Made by a program: the position numbers and the translations under genes. This document shows, in pieces, positions 7,711-14,333 of a DNA stretch of 18,286 nt. Location: contig CAZOLJ010000088.1 of the NCBI GenBank assembly GCA_964580575.1, positions 1-18,286 of the forward strand. Direction: 5' to 3'. The stretch's first letter is position 1, and the number at the start of each line of letters is the position of its first letter. The notes below the pieces were generated by a model. That model worked only from the letters and a program-made list of their open reading frames with translations. It had not been told where the DNA came from and did not search any database. The DNA comes from CAVPDE01 sp964580575 (GTDB taxonomy: Bacteria > Desulfobacterota > DSM-4660 > Desulfatiglandales > HGW-15).

Positions 7711-8956
7711 AGATTAGCCCGAGTTCCTTGCCCACTTTCTTCAGTTTCTCAAGCGCCATCTCTATCTGCTTCTCCGTGTGGGTGGCCATCAGGCTGATAC
7801 GGATGAGGCATTTGTTGGGAGGGACGCCTGGAGGCAGAACCGAATTGACAAAAACACCTTCCTGGTGAAGCCGCATGGCCATGCGCAGGGTCTTTTCATC
7901 TTCGTAGCAGAAGACGGGCAGGACAGGGGTTTGGCTGGCGCCCAGATCAAATCCGAGCCCCAACAATCCCTCTTTCATTAAGCGCGTGTTACGCCACAGG
8001 CGTTCAATCCGCTCCGGCTCGCGCTGCATGATGTTGAGCGCCGCGAGCACGGCCGCAGCATTGGCAGGCGTCATGCTGGCGCTGAAAATGAGGCTTCGGG
8101 AATGATGTTTCAAGTACTCGATGGTGTCTGCATCCGAGGCGATGAAACCGCCGAGGGATGCAAGGGATTTGCTGAAGGTTCCCATGATGATGTGGACGCG
8201 ATCGGTGAGTCCGAAGTGATCGCACGTGCCGCGTCCGTTTCGTCCCATCACGCCGATGCCGTGAGCGTCATCGACCATGACGGCGGCGCGGTAGGTCTCC
8301 GCAAGCCTGACAATGTCCCTGAGCGGTGCGATGTCCCCGGACATGCTGAACACTCCGTCCACGACAACGAGTTTGCCGGCCTCAGGGTCAATTCTTCTCA
8401 GGCAGTTTTCAAGGCCGGTCATGTCATTGTGGCTGTAACGCATGAACGTGCCCAGGGAGAGCAAGCATCCGTCCACAATGCTGGCATGGTCCTCCTTGTC
8501 GCCAATGACGTATTCGCCGCGCCCCACCATGGTGCTGATGGTGCCGAAGTTGGCTTGAAAGCCGGTCGAAAAGAGGAGTACCGATTCCTTGCCCACGAGC
8601 CGGCCCAGAGCCTCCTCCAGCTCCAGATGGATGTCCAGTGTCCCATTCAGGAACCGCGATCCGGCACAGCCGGAGCCGTATTTGTCCACGGCGGCGTGCA
8701 GGGCCTTCTTGATTTCCGGATGATTGGTTAAGCCCAGATAACTGTTGGAGCCCAGCATCAGCACCTTCTGCCCTCGGATGATCACTTCCGTGTCCTGGGG
8801 GGAAGAGATGGGCCTGAAATAGGGATACAGACCCATAGCCTGGATTTCCCTGCTCCTTGTAAAATTCTTGGCTTTCTTCAATAGGGGCAGTTTCGCCGGT
8901 TCGCTATCTTCCCTAACGCCGAGATCCTCAAACGCTATCTTGTCGAGTAAGGCCAT
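7709..8956 (-). CDS. spt: serine palmitoyltransferase-like PLP enzyme (alpha-oxoamine synthase family)
   Basis: A PLP-dependent alpha-oxoamine synthase that would condense serine with an acyl thioester to 3-ketosphinganine, the first step of sphingolipid synthesis. Numbering below counts two extra residues from the in-frame GTG at 8960-8962. Seen: YLGLTNHPEI (75-84), GSGCAGSRFLNGT (96-108), His159 in DHAS, DDAHGIG (231-237), the PLP lysine Lys265 in GTFSKSLASLGGF, then RSLIFSASMTPA (289-300). The GSGCAGSRFLNGT and FSKSLASLGG forms fit SPT better than biotin-pathway AONS or glycine C-acetyltransferase. ATG at 8954-8956 is preferred because GAGGTG at 8960-8965 then serves as its ribosome binding site; the GTG would lie inside that site. 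Length (415 residues) is normal. It heads the ceramide operon and is followed by the palindromic repeat. The main alternative is AONS or KBL activity. Confidence 0.85.
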   Translation of the reverse strand: MALLDKIAFEDLGVREDSEPAKLPLLKKAKNFTRSREIQAMGLYPYFRPISSPQDTEVIIRGQKVLMLGSNSYLGLTNHPEIKKALHAAVDKYGSGCAGSRFLNGTLDIHLELEEALGRLVGKESVLLFSTGFQANFGTISTMVGRGEYVIGDKEDHASIVDGCLLSLGTFMRYSHNDMTGLENCLRRIDPEAGKLVVVDGVFSMSGDIAPLRDIVRLAETYRAAVMVDDAHGIGVMGRNGRGTCDHFGLTDRVHIIMGTFSKSLASLGGFIASDADTIEYLKHHSRSLIFSASMTPANAAAVLAALNIMQREPERIERLWRNTRLMKEGLLGLGFDLGASQTPVLPVFCYEDEKTLRMAMRLHQEGVFVNSVLPPGVPPNKCLIRISLMATHTEKQIEMALEKLKKVGKELGLI

Positions 8957-9027
8957 AGTCACCTCTTTGACTGCCTGCTGGATATCGCGAGCTTAACTGC
9001 TTGAACCGTTAGGAAATCAATGGGCTC

Positions 9028-9056
9028 TTATTAGAAAAATATTAGGTCAGTGTCAA
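9028..9056 (-). promoter_or_regulatory. spt promoter: sigma-70-type promoter candidate for the ceramide operon
   Basis: On the minus strand a perfect TTGACA (9056-9051) is followed after 17 bases by TAATAA (9033-9028), about 70 bases upstream of the spt ATG in an AT-rich stretch. The -35 box and spacing are ideal; the -10 box matches only 3 of 6. Confidence 0.5.
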
Positions 9057-9349
9057 GAATGAACTTAAATCAGTCCCTTAAAGTAAGAATTGCCCTTGCG
9101 GCCTTCACCTACTCCAATACATAGAGTTCGACCGGACCTTTTGTTCAGGCTCGCCAGGGGCGGATCCCTCCTGCCTGCGATGTGCTTCCCTAGATACCTT
9201 ATTTTGTGCTATTATGCCAGCATCGCTATTGCTCGGCTGCACTCAACCCTTCTTGAAAGACGTCGTCGGGTGCGTAGACGGCCCAGAGATTCGACGGCCG
9301 GTTTTTGCGCGCCATGCGAGAATACCACTTTGTTTTTGATCTTTTTGAA
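9057..9349. other. intergenic space without a supported gene
   Basis: This is the middle of the 475-bp divergent spacer between spt and the GAF-domain gene. Open frames of up to 87 codons occur, but none has a recognisable family, a good ribosome binding site or a sensible composition. No array or strong palindrome of the kind found in the other spacers is seen. Confidence 0.4.
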
Positions 9350-9377
9350 TTGACAGGGATATCAATAGCCTTACTTT
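9350..9377 (+). promoter_or_regulatory. possible promoter for the GAF-domain gene
   Basis: TTGACA (9350-9355), a 16-base spacer, then TACTTT (9372-9377), about 55 bases before the GAF-domain start. The -35 box is perfect; the -10 box is poor (3 of 6). Confidence 0.33.
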
Positions 9378-9431
9378 CTTGACCAATTCATATCGTATCA
9401 GACCGCAACCGGGTTTTCGGGAGATGGAGTC

Positions 9432-11780
9432 ATGGGTACGGTGCTGGAAAAATATCCGTTCCGCTGTGTGTTCAGCTTGAGACCCCTCATCGAGTTCTGG
9501 CGACGTAATGTTGCCGCGAAGCTCGAATACGGGAACTGCCTGATTGAAGGCCTTGAGGCAAAGCTTCAAAGAGCCCCCGAACTCCTCGAACCCATTGAAG
9601 ATCTCACCGTCTTGGACCGGCACCAGGACCTGCTCAAGAGCCTGATGAGCCTGGTTTTTCCTCCGGCCTTCTGGAACACGGACATGGTGGGAGCTTTCGT
9701 GCCTTTCAATCTTCGGCCGGTTTACACCTCTCCCTCATTCAAGCGGCTCCTTCTAAATGACGACGGTTCCTTCAAAAGCATGCCCCTGATGGGAGAACAA
9801 AATTACCTCATGGGTCGTATCCTGAGGGCCTATTTTCTGATTCTGGAGAAGTACTACGGGATTCGCCGGGACATAGACTACCCCATCATTCAGGTCGTTC
9901 CGGATCCGGAGACAGGACTGGATCTTTACCTCAGGATAAAACCCAATCTCCGCTTTATTGAAGTGAACCCTAAAGGCAAGCTCAAAGAACTCACCAAAGA
10001 AGAGCGCGTAAGAATTCTGGAAAACATGACAAACCCGACCGTGCTTAGGGAAATCCTACCGCCCGAAAACTTTGAATTCAGCGGATTCGGTTCTCTTTAT
10101 GCCTTTGATGTGACCCAGTCTGAAATCATCTCCGCTCTGGAGAGAAGCCTGATCGACCAGGAGTCCATCTTCTCGAAGAGCGGTTTTCAGCTGCTCCAGC
10201 AAAAGCTCCGCACCCTGTTTCGTTGTCCCAGTCTCGTCGCCGGCCTCGCAGCGATCAAGGGCGAGCAGGTCATGCTCCTGAATGTGGGGTGTGATCTTTC
10301 CGACAGTTCTGTTTTTTCAGGGTCCTTGCACCTGCCCCTTAGCGAATTTGATGGATCTTTCTATGAACGGGCATTCTTAGAAAACAGGATTCAGATTATC
10401 CGGGATCTCAAGGAAGAGACGCTTCACACCCGGGCTGAGGAAGCCGTTTTCCAGGGCGGCGCCCGATCGCTTCTCGTGGCACCCCTGACTTACCAGGGAA
10501 ACATGATCGGGACCCTTGACATTACTTCACCGAACCCTGGGGAATTCGGCCCTGAGCACATGATGCTGATGAGTCAGATCATGCCCCTGTTCGCCTTAGC
10601 CGTCAAAAGAGCCCTGGACGAAACGGACCATCAGATCCAGAGCGTGATCAAGCAGAAATGCACTGCCGTACATCCCGCAGTGGAATGGCGCTTCCACGAG
10701 GCGGCGTTTCATCATCTGGATAGGCTCCGAATGGGACAGGTGTCCGATTTTGAACCGATCGTCTTCAGAGAGGTTTACCCTCTCTACGCCATCTCCGACA
10801 TTCGTGGATCTTCCGACGCTCGAAACCGGGCCGTACAAACCGATCTAGAAGACCAGCTGGGCCTGGCTCTGAGGGTGATCCAAACAGCAAGCCAGACAAG
10901 ACCCATGCCCATTCTTCAAGAGCTGGGCCACCGATTGGGAAGACAACTGGAGCGCTTACGTGCAGGCTTGAGTTCCGGCGATGAAGCTACGGTCATCAAG
11001 ATGCTTAAGACGGATGTGGAACCCCTCTTTGTCCCTTTTCAGGACTTCAGCCCCCAAGTCCGCCAGGTCATTGGAGACTACCGAGCTGCTCTCGATGCCC
11101 GATTGGGTACCGTCTATCGCAAGCGCAGGGAATTCGAAGAGAGCGTGTCGCTTCTCAACAAGCGGATCTCTCTCTACCTGGACCGCGAACAGATTGAAGC
11201 CCAGTCCGTTTTTCCGCACTACTTTGAGAAGCACCAGACCGACGGGGTGGACTATCTCATTTACGTGGGTTCCAGCCTTGTCGAAAAAGGATCGTTCAAT
11301 GAATTGTATCTCGAAAACCTCAGGCTCTGGCAGCTCATGGTCTCCTGCGGTATTGCATGGCATACGGAACAATTGAAGACCGAGCTTAAAGTGCCTTTTG
11401 AAACGGCGCACCTCATCCTGGTCAACCACACTCCCCTTTCGATTCGGTTCCGATTTGATGAAAAACGCTTTGACGTGGACGGAGCCTATGACGTCAGGCA
11501 GGAGATTATCAAATCGCGGATTGACAAAGCCATGGTGAAGGGCCGGGCAGAGCGCATGACCCAGCCTAATAAAATCGCGGTCATCTACACTCAGCCCCAG
11601 GAAGGAAGGGAGATCCGCCGGTACATCGATTTTCTTCGATCTCAGGGTTTTCTCAAAGGAGACACCGAAACGTTGGACGTGGAAGAACTGCCCGGGGTGC
11701 AGGGGCTCAAAGCGTTTCGCGTCGAAATTGACCTGAACTCGCCTGTCATCTCAGAGCGTGCCAAACGAATGTCGAAGTGA
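9432..11780 (+). CDS. large GAF-domain protein of unknown function
   Basis: A 782-residue soluble protein with no signal peptide or membrane segment. Residues about 10-240 form a conserved N-terminal region (FPPAFWNTDMVGAFVPFNLR at 76-95; YPIIQVVPDPETGLDLYLRI at 150-169; YAFDVTQSEIISALERSL at 223-240). A GAF-like domain follows at about 245-395 (SLLVAPLTYQGNMIGTLDI at 346-364). The C-terminal half has no known catalytic domain: PLYAISDIRGSS (450-461), then helical stretches and a basic terminus. No histidine-kinase, cyclase, GGDEF, HD or DNA-binding motif is seen. I recall similar GAF-only proteins of this length in Bacteroidetes and deltaproteobacteria, function unknown. The ATG has GGGAG eight bases upstream. 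It is transcribed divergently from spt, which may or may not mean a shared pathway. Confidence 0.8.
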   Translation: MGTVLEKYPFRCVFSLRPLIEFWRRNVAAKLEYGNCLIEGLEAKLQRAPELLEPIEDLTVLDRHQDLLKSLMSLVFPPAFWNTDMVGAFVPFNLRPVYTSPSFKRLLLNDDGSFKSMPLMGEQNYLMGRILRAYFLILEKYYGIRRDIDYPIIQVVPDPETGLDLYLRIKPNLRFIEVNPKGKLKELTKEERVRILENMTNPTVLREILPPENFEFSGFGSLYAFDVTQSEIISALERSLIDQESIFSKSGFQLLQQKLRTLFRCPSLVAGLAAIKGEQVMLLNVGCDLSDSSVFSGSLHLPLSEFDGSFYERAFLENRIQIIRDLKEETLHTRAEEAVFQGGARSLLVAPLTYQGNMIGTLDITSPNPGEFGPEHMMLMSQIMPLFALAVKRALDETDHQIQSVIKQKCTAVHPAVEWRFHEAAFHHLDRLRMGQVSDFEPIVFREVYPLYAISDIRGSSDARNRAVQTDLEDQLGLALRVIQTASQTRPMPILQELGHRLGRQLERLRAGLSSGDEATVIKMLKTDVEPLFVPFQDFSPQVRQVIGDYRAALDARLGTVYRKRREFEESVSLLNKRISLYLDREQIEAQSVFPHYFEKHQTDGVDYLIYVGSSLVEKGSFNELYLENLRLWQLMVSCGIAWHTEQLKTELKVPFETAHLILVNHTPLSIRFRFDEKRFDVDGAYDVRQEIIKSRIDKAMVKGRAERMTQPNKIAVIYTQPQEGREIRRYIDFLRSQGFLKGDTETLDVEELPGVQGLKAFRVEIDLNSPVISERAKRMSK

Positions 11781-11787
11781 ACGAATC

Positions 11788-11878
11788 AAGGGGCAAAGGG
11801 TCAACATAGCAAAGGCACAAAGGGGAAGAAGGGGCAAAGAGGCAGAGATACAAAGGGACAAAGGGAAAACAAGACAGA
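11788..11878 (+). repeat. purine-rich CAAAGGG-type low-complexity array
   Basis: Directly after the GAF gene comes a run of degenerate units built on CAAAGG/GGGGCAAAG (for example GGGGCAAAGGG, GGCACAAAGGGG, ACAAAGGGACAAAGGG). Spacing is irregular, about 7-12 bases. It resembles the AAAGGNN heptamers at 2434-2454. An open frame through it is a repeat translation, not a gene. Confidence 0.6.
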
Positions 11879-11953
11879 GAGAAGGAAAAAGGCCGGCCCC
11901 CTCCTTCGGAAGGAAGCCAGCCCTTGCCTTAGAACATCAAAGAACGGATTTTT

Positions 11954-12072
11954 CGTCATTCCGGCGGAAGTCCCTCGACAGGCTCGGGACCCTGAGCTTG
12001 TCGAACGGGCCGGAATCCAGTCGGGCCAATGAGTTGAAGTCTTTCTGGACCCCGGTTTTCACCGGGGTGACG
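11954..12072. repeat. composite REP-like element: two inverted hairpin modules with a nested 30-bp palindrome
   Basis: Outer ends CGTCATTCCGG (11954-11964) and CCGGGGTGACG (12062-12072) are inverted with 9 of 11 matches. Inner ends CCGGAATCCAG (12010-12020) and CTGGACCCCGG (12045-12055) are likewise inverted with 9 of 11 matches. Module 1 (11954-12020) pairs TTCCGGC with GGCCGGAA, and its loop contains a 30-bp near-perfect palindrome, TCGACAGGCTC...GAGCTTGTCGA (11975-12004). Module 2 (12045-12072) is a compact hairpin, ACCCCGG-TTTTCA-CCGGGGT. 'GTCATTCCGG...' and 'TCGACAGGCTC...' are common interspersed repeats in many bacteria. Placed between convergent genes, it may also act as a two-way terminator. 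Confidence 0.75.
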
Positions 12073-12109
12073 GCTTTTAGCGAGATCACTGAATCCTGAT
12101 CGTCTGCGA

Positions 12110-12874
12110 CTACATTCCTTTCAGCTTGGTGATATCCAGATCCTCGATCACGGTGATGCCTTTGGCCTTCATCTCCTCAAGAGCCTTTGCTGAGGTCTCC
12201 GGCGCTACCCCTCTGCTCAGGTTCTTCACCATGATGACCTTGTAACCCGCGGCAGCCGCATCCTCGGCCGTCGCTTTCACGCAGTAATCCGTTGCGATGC
12301 CGTAGACCACTACCTTCTTGATGCCTGCCTTCTTCAGAATCTTGTCCATCTCGGTCTTTTTCCCGCCGTCATCCTGGAATCCGGAATAGCTGTCAAACTG
12401 GGCATCCATGCCCTTCTTGACAACGGCTTTGAAGAGACTCTTGTCCAGCACAATCTCCGCACCGGGAGTGTTCTGGACGCAATGGGGCGGCCATAGCACC
12501 TGGTCTTTTCCATGAAGCTTGATCACGTCAAAGGGCTTTTTTCCCTGGTGATTGGCGGCAAAGGAGGCATGGGTCGCAGGATGCCAGTCCTGTGTCGCAT
12601 AGATTGGGAAACCGGCTTCTTTCAGGTTGGCTGTGGCATCGGCCACCGACTTGACGTAAGCATCGTCCGTTCCCTCAACAGCCAGAGAACCCTTCTTGGC
12701 TTTGGTGAAGTCTCCCTGGAGATCCACCACGATGATCGCCGTGTCCACTACCTTCTTGGCTGCCGCCTTGGCCGGTTCCTTGGCTTGCTTGGTTGTCTGT
12801 GCCATAACCATTCCTCCAAAAGCCAGCGTGACAAACAACACCCCGATCAGCACCCTAAATCCCCAATTCTTCAT
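12110..12874 (-). CDS. exported nicotinamidase / isochorismatase-family hydrolase (PncA-like)
   Basis: A cysteine hydrolase of the isochorismatase superfamily, closest to nicotinamidase (nicotinamide to nicotinate plus ammonia). It has 254 residues: an N-terminal signal peptide (1-25, hydrophobic core then MVMAQ), a Lys/Ala-rich linker to about 42, then a complete PncA-like domain. Seen: VVDLQGDF with catalytic Asp51; metal-site block TQDWHPATHASF (Asp96, His98, His102); VLWPPHCVQNTPGAE (126-140); catalytic Lys154 in KKGMDAQFDSYSGF; nucleophile Cys198 in GIATDYCVKATAEDA. The ATG has a strong GGGAGGTGG site just upstream. Secretion is unusual, because nicotinamidase normally works in the cytoplasm on recycled NAD. 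It may act on external nicotinamide or another small amide. It is a single-gene unit with its own promoter. Confidence 0.85.
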   Translation of the reverse strand: MKNWGFRVLIGVLFVTLAFGGMVMAQTTKQAKEPAKAAAKKVVDTAIIVVDLQGDFTKAKKGSLAVEGTDDAYVKSVADATANLKEAGFPIYATQDWHPATHASFAANHQGKKPFDVIKLHGKDQVLWPPHCVQNTPGAEIVLDKSLFKAVVKKGMDAQFDSYSGFQDDGGKKTEMDKILKKAGIKKVVVYGIATDYCVKATAEDAAAAGYKVIMVKNLSRGVAPETSAKALEEMKAKGITVIEDLDITKLKGM

Positions 12875-12948
12875 AAGCCACCTCCCTGATGAAAGTTAGT
12901 AAGAATATCTCCGTACCAGGAATCGCTAACCCCTTTTCTTTCCGTGCT

Positions 12949-12978
12949 CTTATACTGTCTGAACAGGCAAGAAGTCAA
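12949..12978 (-). promoter_or_regulatory. sigma-70-type promoter for the exported nicotinamidase gene
   Basis: On the minus strand TTGACT (12978-12973), an 18-base spacer and TATAAG (12954-12949) each match consensus at 5 of 6. They lie about 75 bases upstream of the start codon. Confidence 0.6.
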
Positions 12979-13025
12979 GATGTCACGCCAGAGATTTGCT
13001 GTCGAGGGAAAGGGTTCAGTGGAAA

Positions 13026-13394
13026 TTACTCGATCAAAGGGAGTATATGAACTCTAGACTTTGCTTCATCAACACTGATGAGAGCACCTTTCGCAAGGTG
13101 CTCTTCGAATTGCTTCAGCATCTCGTGAACGAAATTCCCAAGGTGATAAGGATTAACATCCTGGGCGCGAATCTGAATAACACTGGGGCCCCTTGCTCGT
13201 GTTGCAGCAAGGATTGCGCCAAAGTCAAGATCATGAGTGAAGAGGATATATCCATTCGCCTTTGCCCATGCCATTATTTCGCGGTCTGGATCGTTTGGCA
13301 TCCCAATCTGAGACCAGTGAAGTGCCTCGAAGCCTTTCTCACCGAGGACCCGCACCCAATCTGGGGAAAGATTCATGTCTATGAGGAGTTTCAT
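13026..13394 (-). CDS. DUF5615 PIN-like protein, probable toxin
   Basis: A 122-residue protein of the DUF5615/Mut7-C-like PIN-fold family, usually the toxin partner of DUF433 proteins. Acidic residues that could form a PIN-type metal site are visible: Asp6 in LLIDMNLSP, Asp35/Asp37 in NDPDREIM, and Asp55/Asp57 in FTHDLDFGAI. The expected activity is RNA cleavage, inferred from the fold; for this family direct evidence is sparse. Its start overlaps the stop of the DUF433 gene by four bases (ATGA), the usual coupling in two-gene toxin-antitoxin modules. It is intact and full length. Confidence 0.82.
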   Translation of the reverse strand: MKLLIDMNLSPDWVRVLGEKGFEALHWSQIGMPNDPDREIMAWAKANGYILFTHDLDFGAILAATRARGPSVIQIRAQDVNPYHLGNFVHEMLKQFEEHLAKGALISVDEAKSRVHILPLIE

Positions 13395-13633
13395 GCAGGC
13401 ACGTGAACGACCGGGGCTTCGATCTCTTCAACCCTCCAGGCGGCATAGGCTAGAGCCTCATCTACATCGGCCGGCTCCAAATAGGGATAGAGTTTTAAGA
13501 TATCCTCCTTAGTGTGTCCGGCAGCCAGGAGCCCAACGATCACCCCTACAGTCACACGCATGCCGCGGATACAGGGTTTACCCCCCATGATATCCGGATC
13601 AAAGGTTATTCGTGTGAGTTCTTTCATTTCCAC
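13391..13633 (-). CDS. DUF433 protein, probable antitoxin
   Basis: An 80-residue DUF433 protein. The family hallmark is FDPDIMGGKPCIRGMRVTV (residues 11-29), followed by a helix-turn-helix-like part: VIVGLLAAGHTKEDILKLYP, then LEPADVDEALAYAA. DUF433 proteins pair with DUF5615 genes and are thought to be DNA-binding antitoxins that repress their own operon. The start codon has GAGGTG about seven bases upstream. The AT-rich sequence just upstream contains palindromes that could be its operator. Confidence 0.85.
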   Translation of the reverse strand: MEMKELTRITFDPDIMGGKPCIRGMRVTVGVIVGLLAAGHTKEDILKLYPYLEPADVDEALAYAAWRVEEIEAPVVHVPA

Positions 13634-13657
13634 ACCTCTGTGCGTAAATCAGTGGAG

Positions 13658-13673
13658 TTTATATAAAGTATAC
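13658..13673. promoter_or_regulatory. adjacent palindromes upstream of the DUF433/DUF5615 pair (possible promoter/operator)
   Basis: TTTATATAAA (13658-13667) and GTATAC (13668-13673) are perfect palindromes lying side by side, 25 bases upstream of the DUF433 start. On the minus strand the region also offers TATACT as a -10 box, without a clear -35. This would be a plausible self-repression site; inferred. Confidence 0.35.
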
Positions 13674-13736
13674 CTTTTCCGGGCTTTGAATGCGAGCCAT
13701 TTCTTGACGCAAAGCCGTCTCAGTTCAGGATATCAA

Positions 13737-13750
13737 TGATGGCACCATCA
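13737..13750. other. small hairpin flanked by 9-bp direct repeats downstream of the oxidoreductase operon
   Basis: TGATGG-CA-CCATCA forms a 6-bp stem. It is flanked by direct copies of TCTCAGTTC at 13718-13726 and 13758-13766. There is no T-run, so it is weak as a terminator. The rest of the 184-bp gap holds a further inverted pair, GGCTTTG (13682-13688) and CAAAGCC (13710-13716), and no gene. Confidence 0.3.
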
Positions 13751-13817
13751 CAATCATTCTCAGTTCGGTCGAATTGACTCAGATGCAGCCGTGCTCTGGA
13801 TCGTTTCTAGGGCGAGA

Positions 13818-14114
13818 CTATTCTTCGCGGGCCATGGTGATAGCCCCTTTGGGGCAAATGAAGGCGCAGATGCCGCAACCTTTGCAATAGTCGTAGTCGA
13901 TAACAATGTGACCCGTCTTTTCATCCCTCGTGATGCAGAGATCAGGGCAAAAGTAGCGGCACAGGTCGCAGCTGCGGCAGAAGTTGTTCCCAAGGCACCG
14001 GCTCGCCTCCATCACCGCCGTCTCTTCATCAAGCCCCGGTTTGACCTGATCCGGATCTTCGGCCTGCTGCTCCTGGGGCCGGCGCTTGATTTTCAATTCA
14101 CATGGTTCAGCCAT
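13818..14114 (-). CDS. 2[4Fe-4S] ferredoxin-type subunit of the 2-oxoacid oxidoreductase
   Basis: A 98-residue electron carrier with two four-cysteine sets: CRSCDLCRYFCP, then CKGCGICAFICP near the C-terminus. Each binds one [4Fe-4S] cluster. Together they correspond to the delta (PorD/KorD-like) subunit that takes electrons from the oxidoreductase core. The N-terminal 35 residues are charged and unlike simple ferredoxins. The start chosen (ATG at 14112-14114, MAEPCELK) has AAGGAAGGCAGG directly upstream. The frame stays open for 14 more codons into the adjacent repeat element, and those should not be counted. It is last in the operon, 219 bases beyond the flavoprotein gene. Its position at the end rather than the start of the operon is unlike classical korDABC. 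Confidence 0.85.
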   Translation of the reverse strand: MAEPCELKIKRRPQEQQAEDPDQVKPGLDEETAVMEASRCLGNNFCRSCDLCRYFCPDLCITRDEKTGHIVIDYDYCKGCGICAFICPKGAITMAREE

Positions 14115-14130
14115 CCTGCCTTCCTTCATG

Positions 14131-14332
14131 TCACCGCAACGTCGCAAAGAACGCAAAGAGAGTGTTTTGGTTCCCCTGTTTCATTTGGAGGCTTCTTCCT
14201 TCCCACCATGCTTCGCACCAGTCGCTCAAGAGATCGCGACGCGGCCCAAAGGGCAGATCTCTACTCCCGCCGATCGGTATCTCCCGATCGGTCGGAGAAA
14301 AACCCTCTGTGTTCTCTGTGTCTCTGTGGTGA
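14131..14332. repeat. 202-bp interspersed element with TCACC/GGTGA ends and CTCTGTG / GCAAAGA units
   Basis: The element starts TCACC (14131-14135) and ends GGTGA (14328-14332). Near one end are two 9-mers based on GCAAAGA (14143-14160); near the other are three CTCTGTG units (14305-14328). The middle holds two identical 8-bp palindromes, CCGATCGG (14270-14277 and 14284-14291). 'CACCACAGAGACACAGAG...' sequences are common intergenic repeats in many bacteria. It fills the gap between the flavoprotein stop (one base away) and the ribosome binding site of the ferredoxin gene. Open frames inside it on both strands are not genes. Confidence 0.7.
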
Positions 14333-14333
14333 A

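Noticed and set aside
7709..8962. Annotation of the PLP enzyme as biotin-pathway AONS (BioF) or glycine C-acetyltransferase (KBL)
   Set aside because: The GSGCAGSRFLNGT and FSKSLASLGG motif forms and the neighbouring acyltransferase, reductase and PAP2 genes favour serine palmitoyltransferase. No biotin or threonine-degradation gene is in the window.
9090..9353. 87-codon plus-strand frame in the spt/GAF spacer
   Set aside because: Arginine-rich with no ribosome binding site and no recognised family; more likely spacer DNA.
11758..12099. 113-codon open frame after the GAF-domain gene
   Set aside because: It is made of the CAAAGGG low-complexity array and the composite palindromic repeat; the translation is repeat-derived.
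12996..13406. 136-codon plus-strand frame opposite the DUF5615 gene
   Set aside because: The opposite strand carries a recognisable DUF5615 protein coupled to DUF433; this frame has no family and an odd Cys-rich composition.
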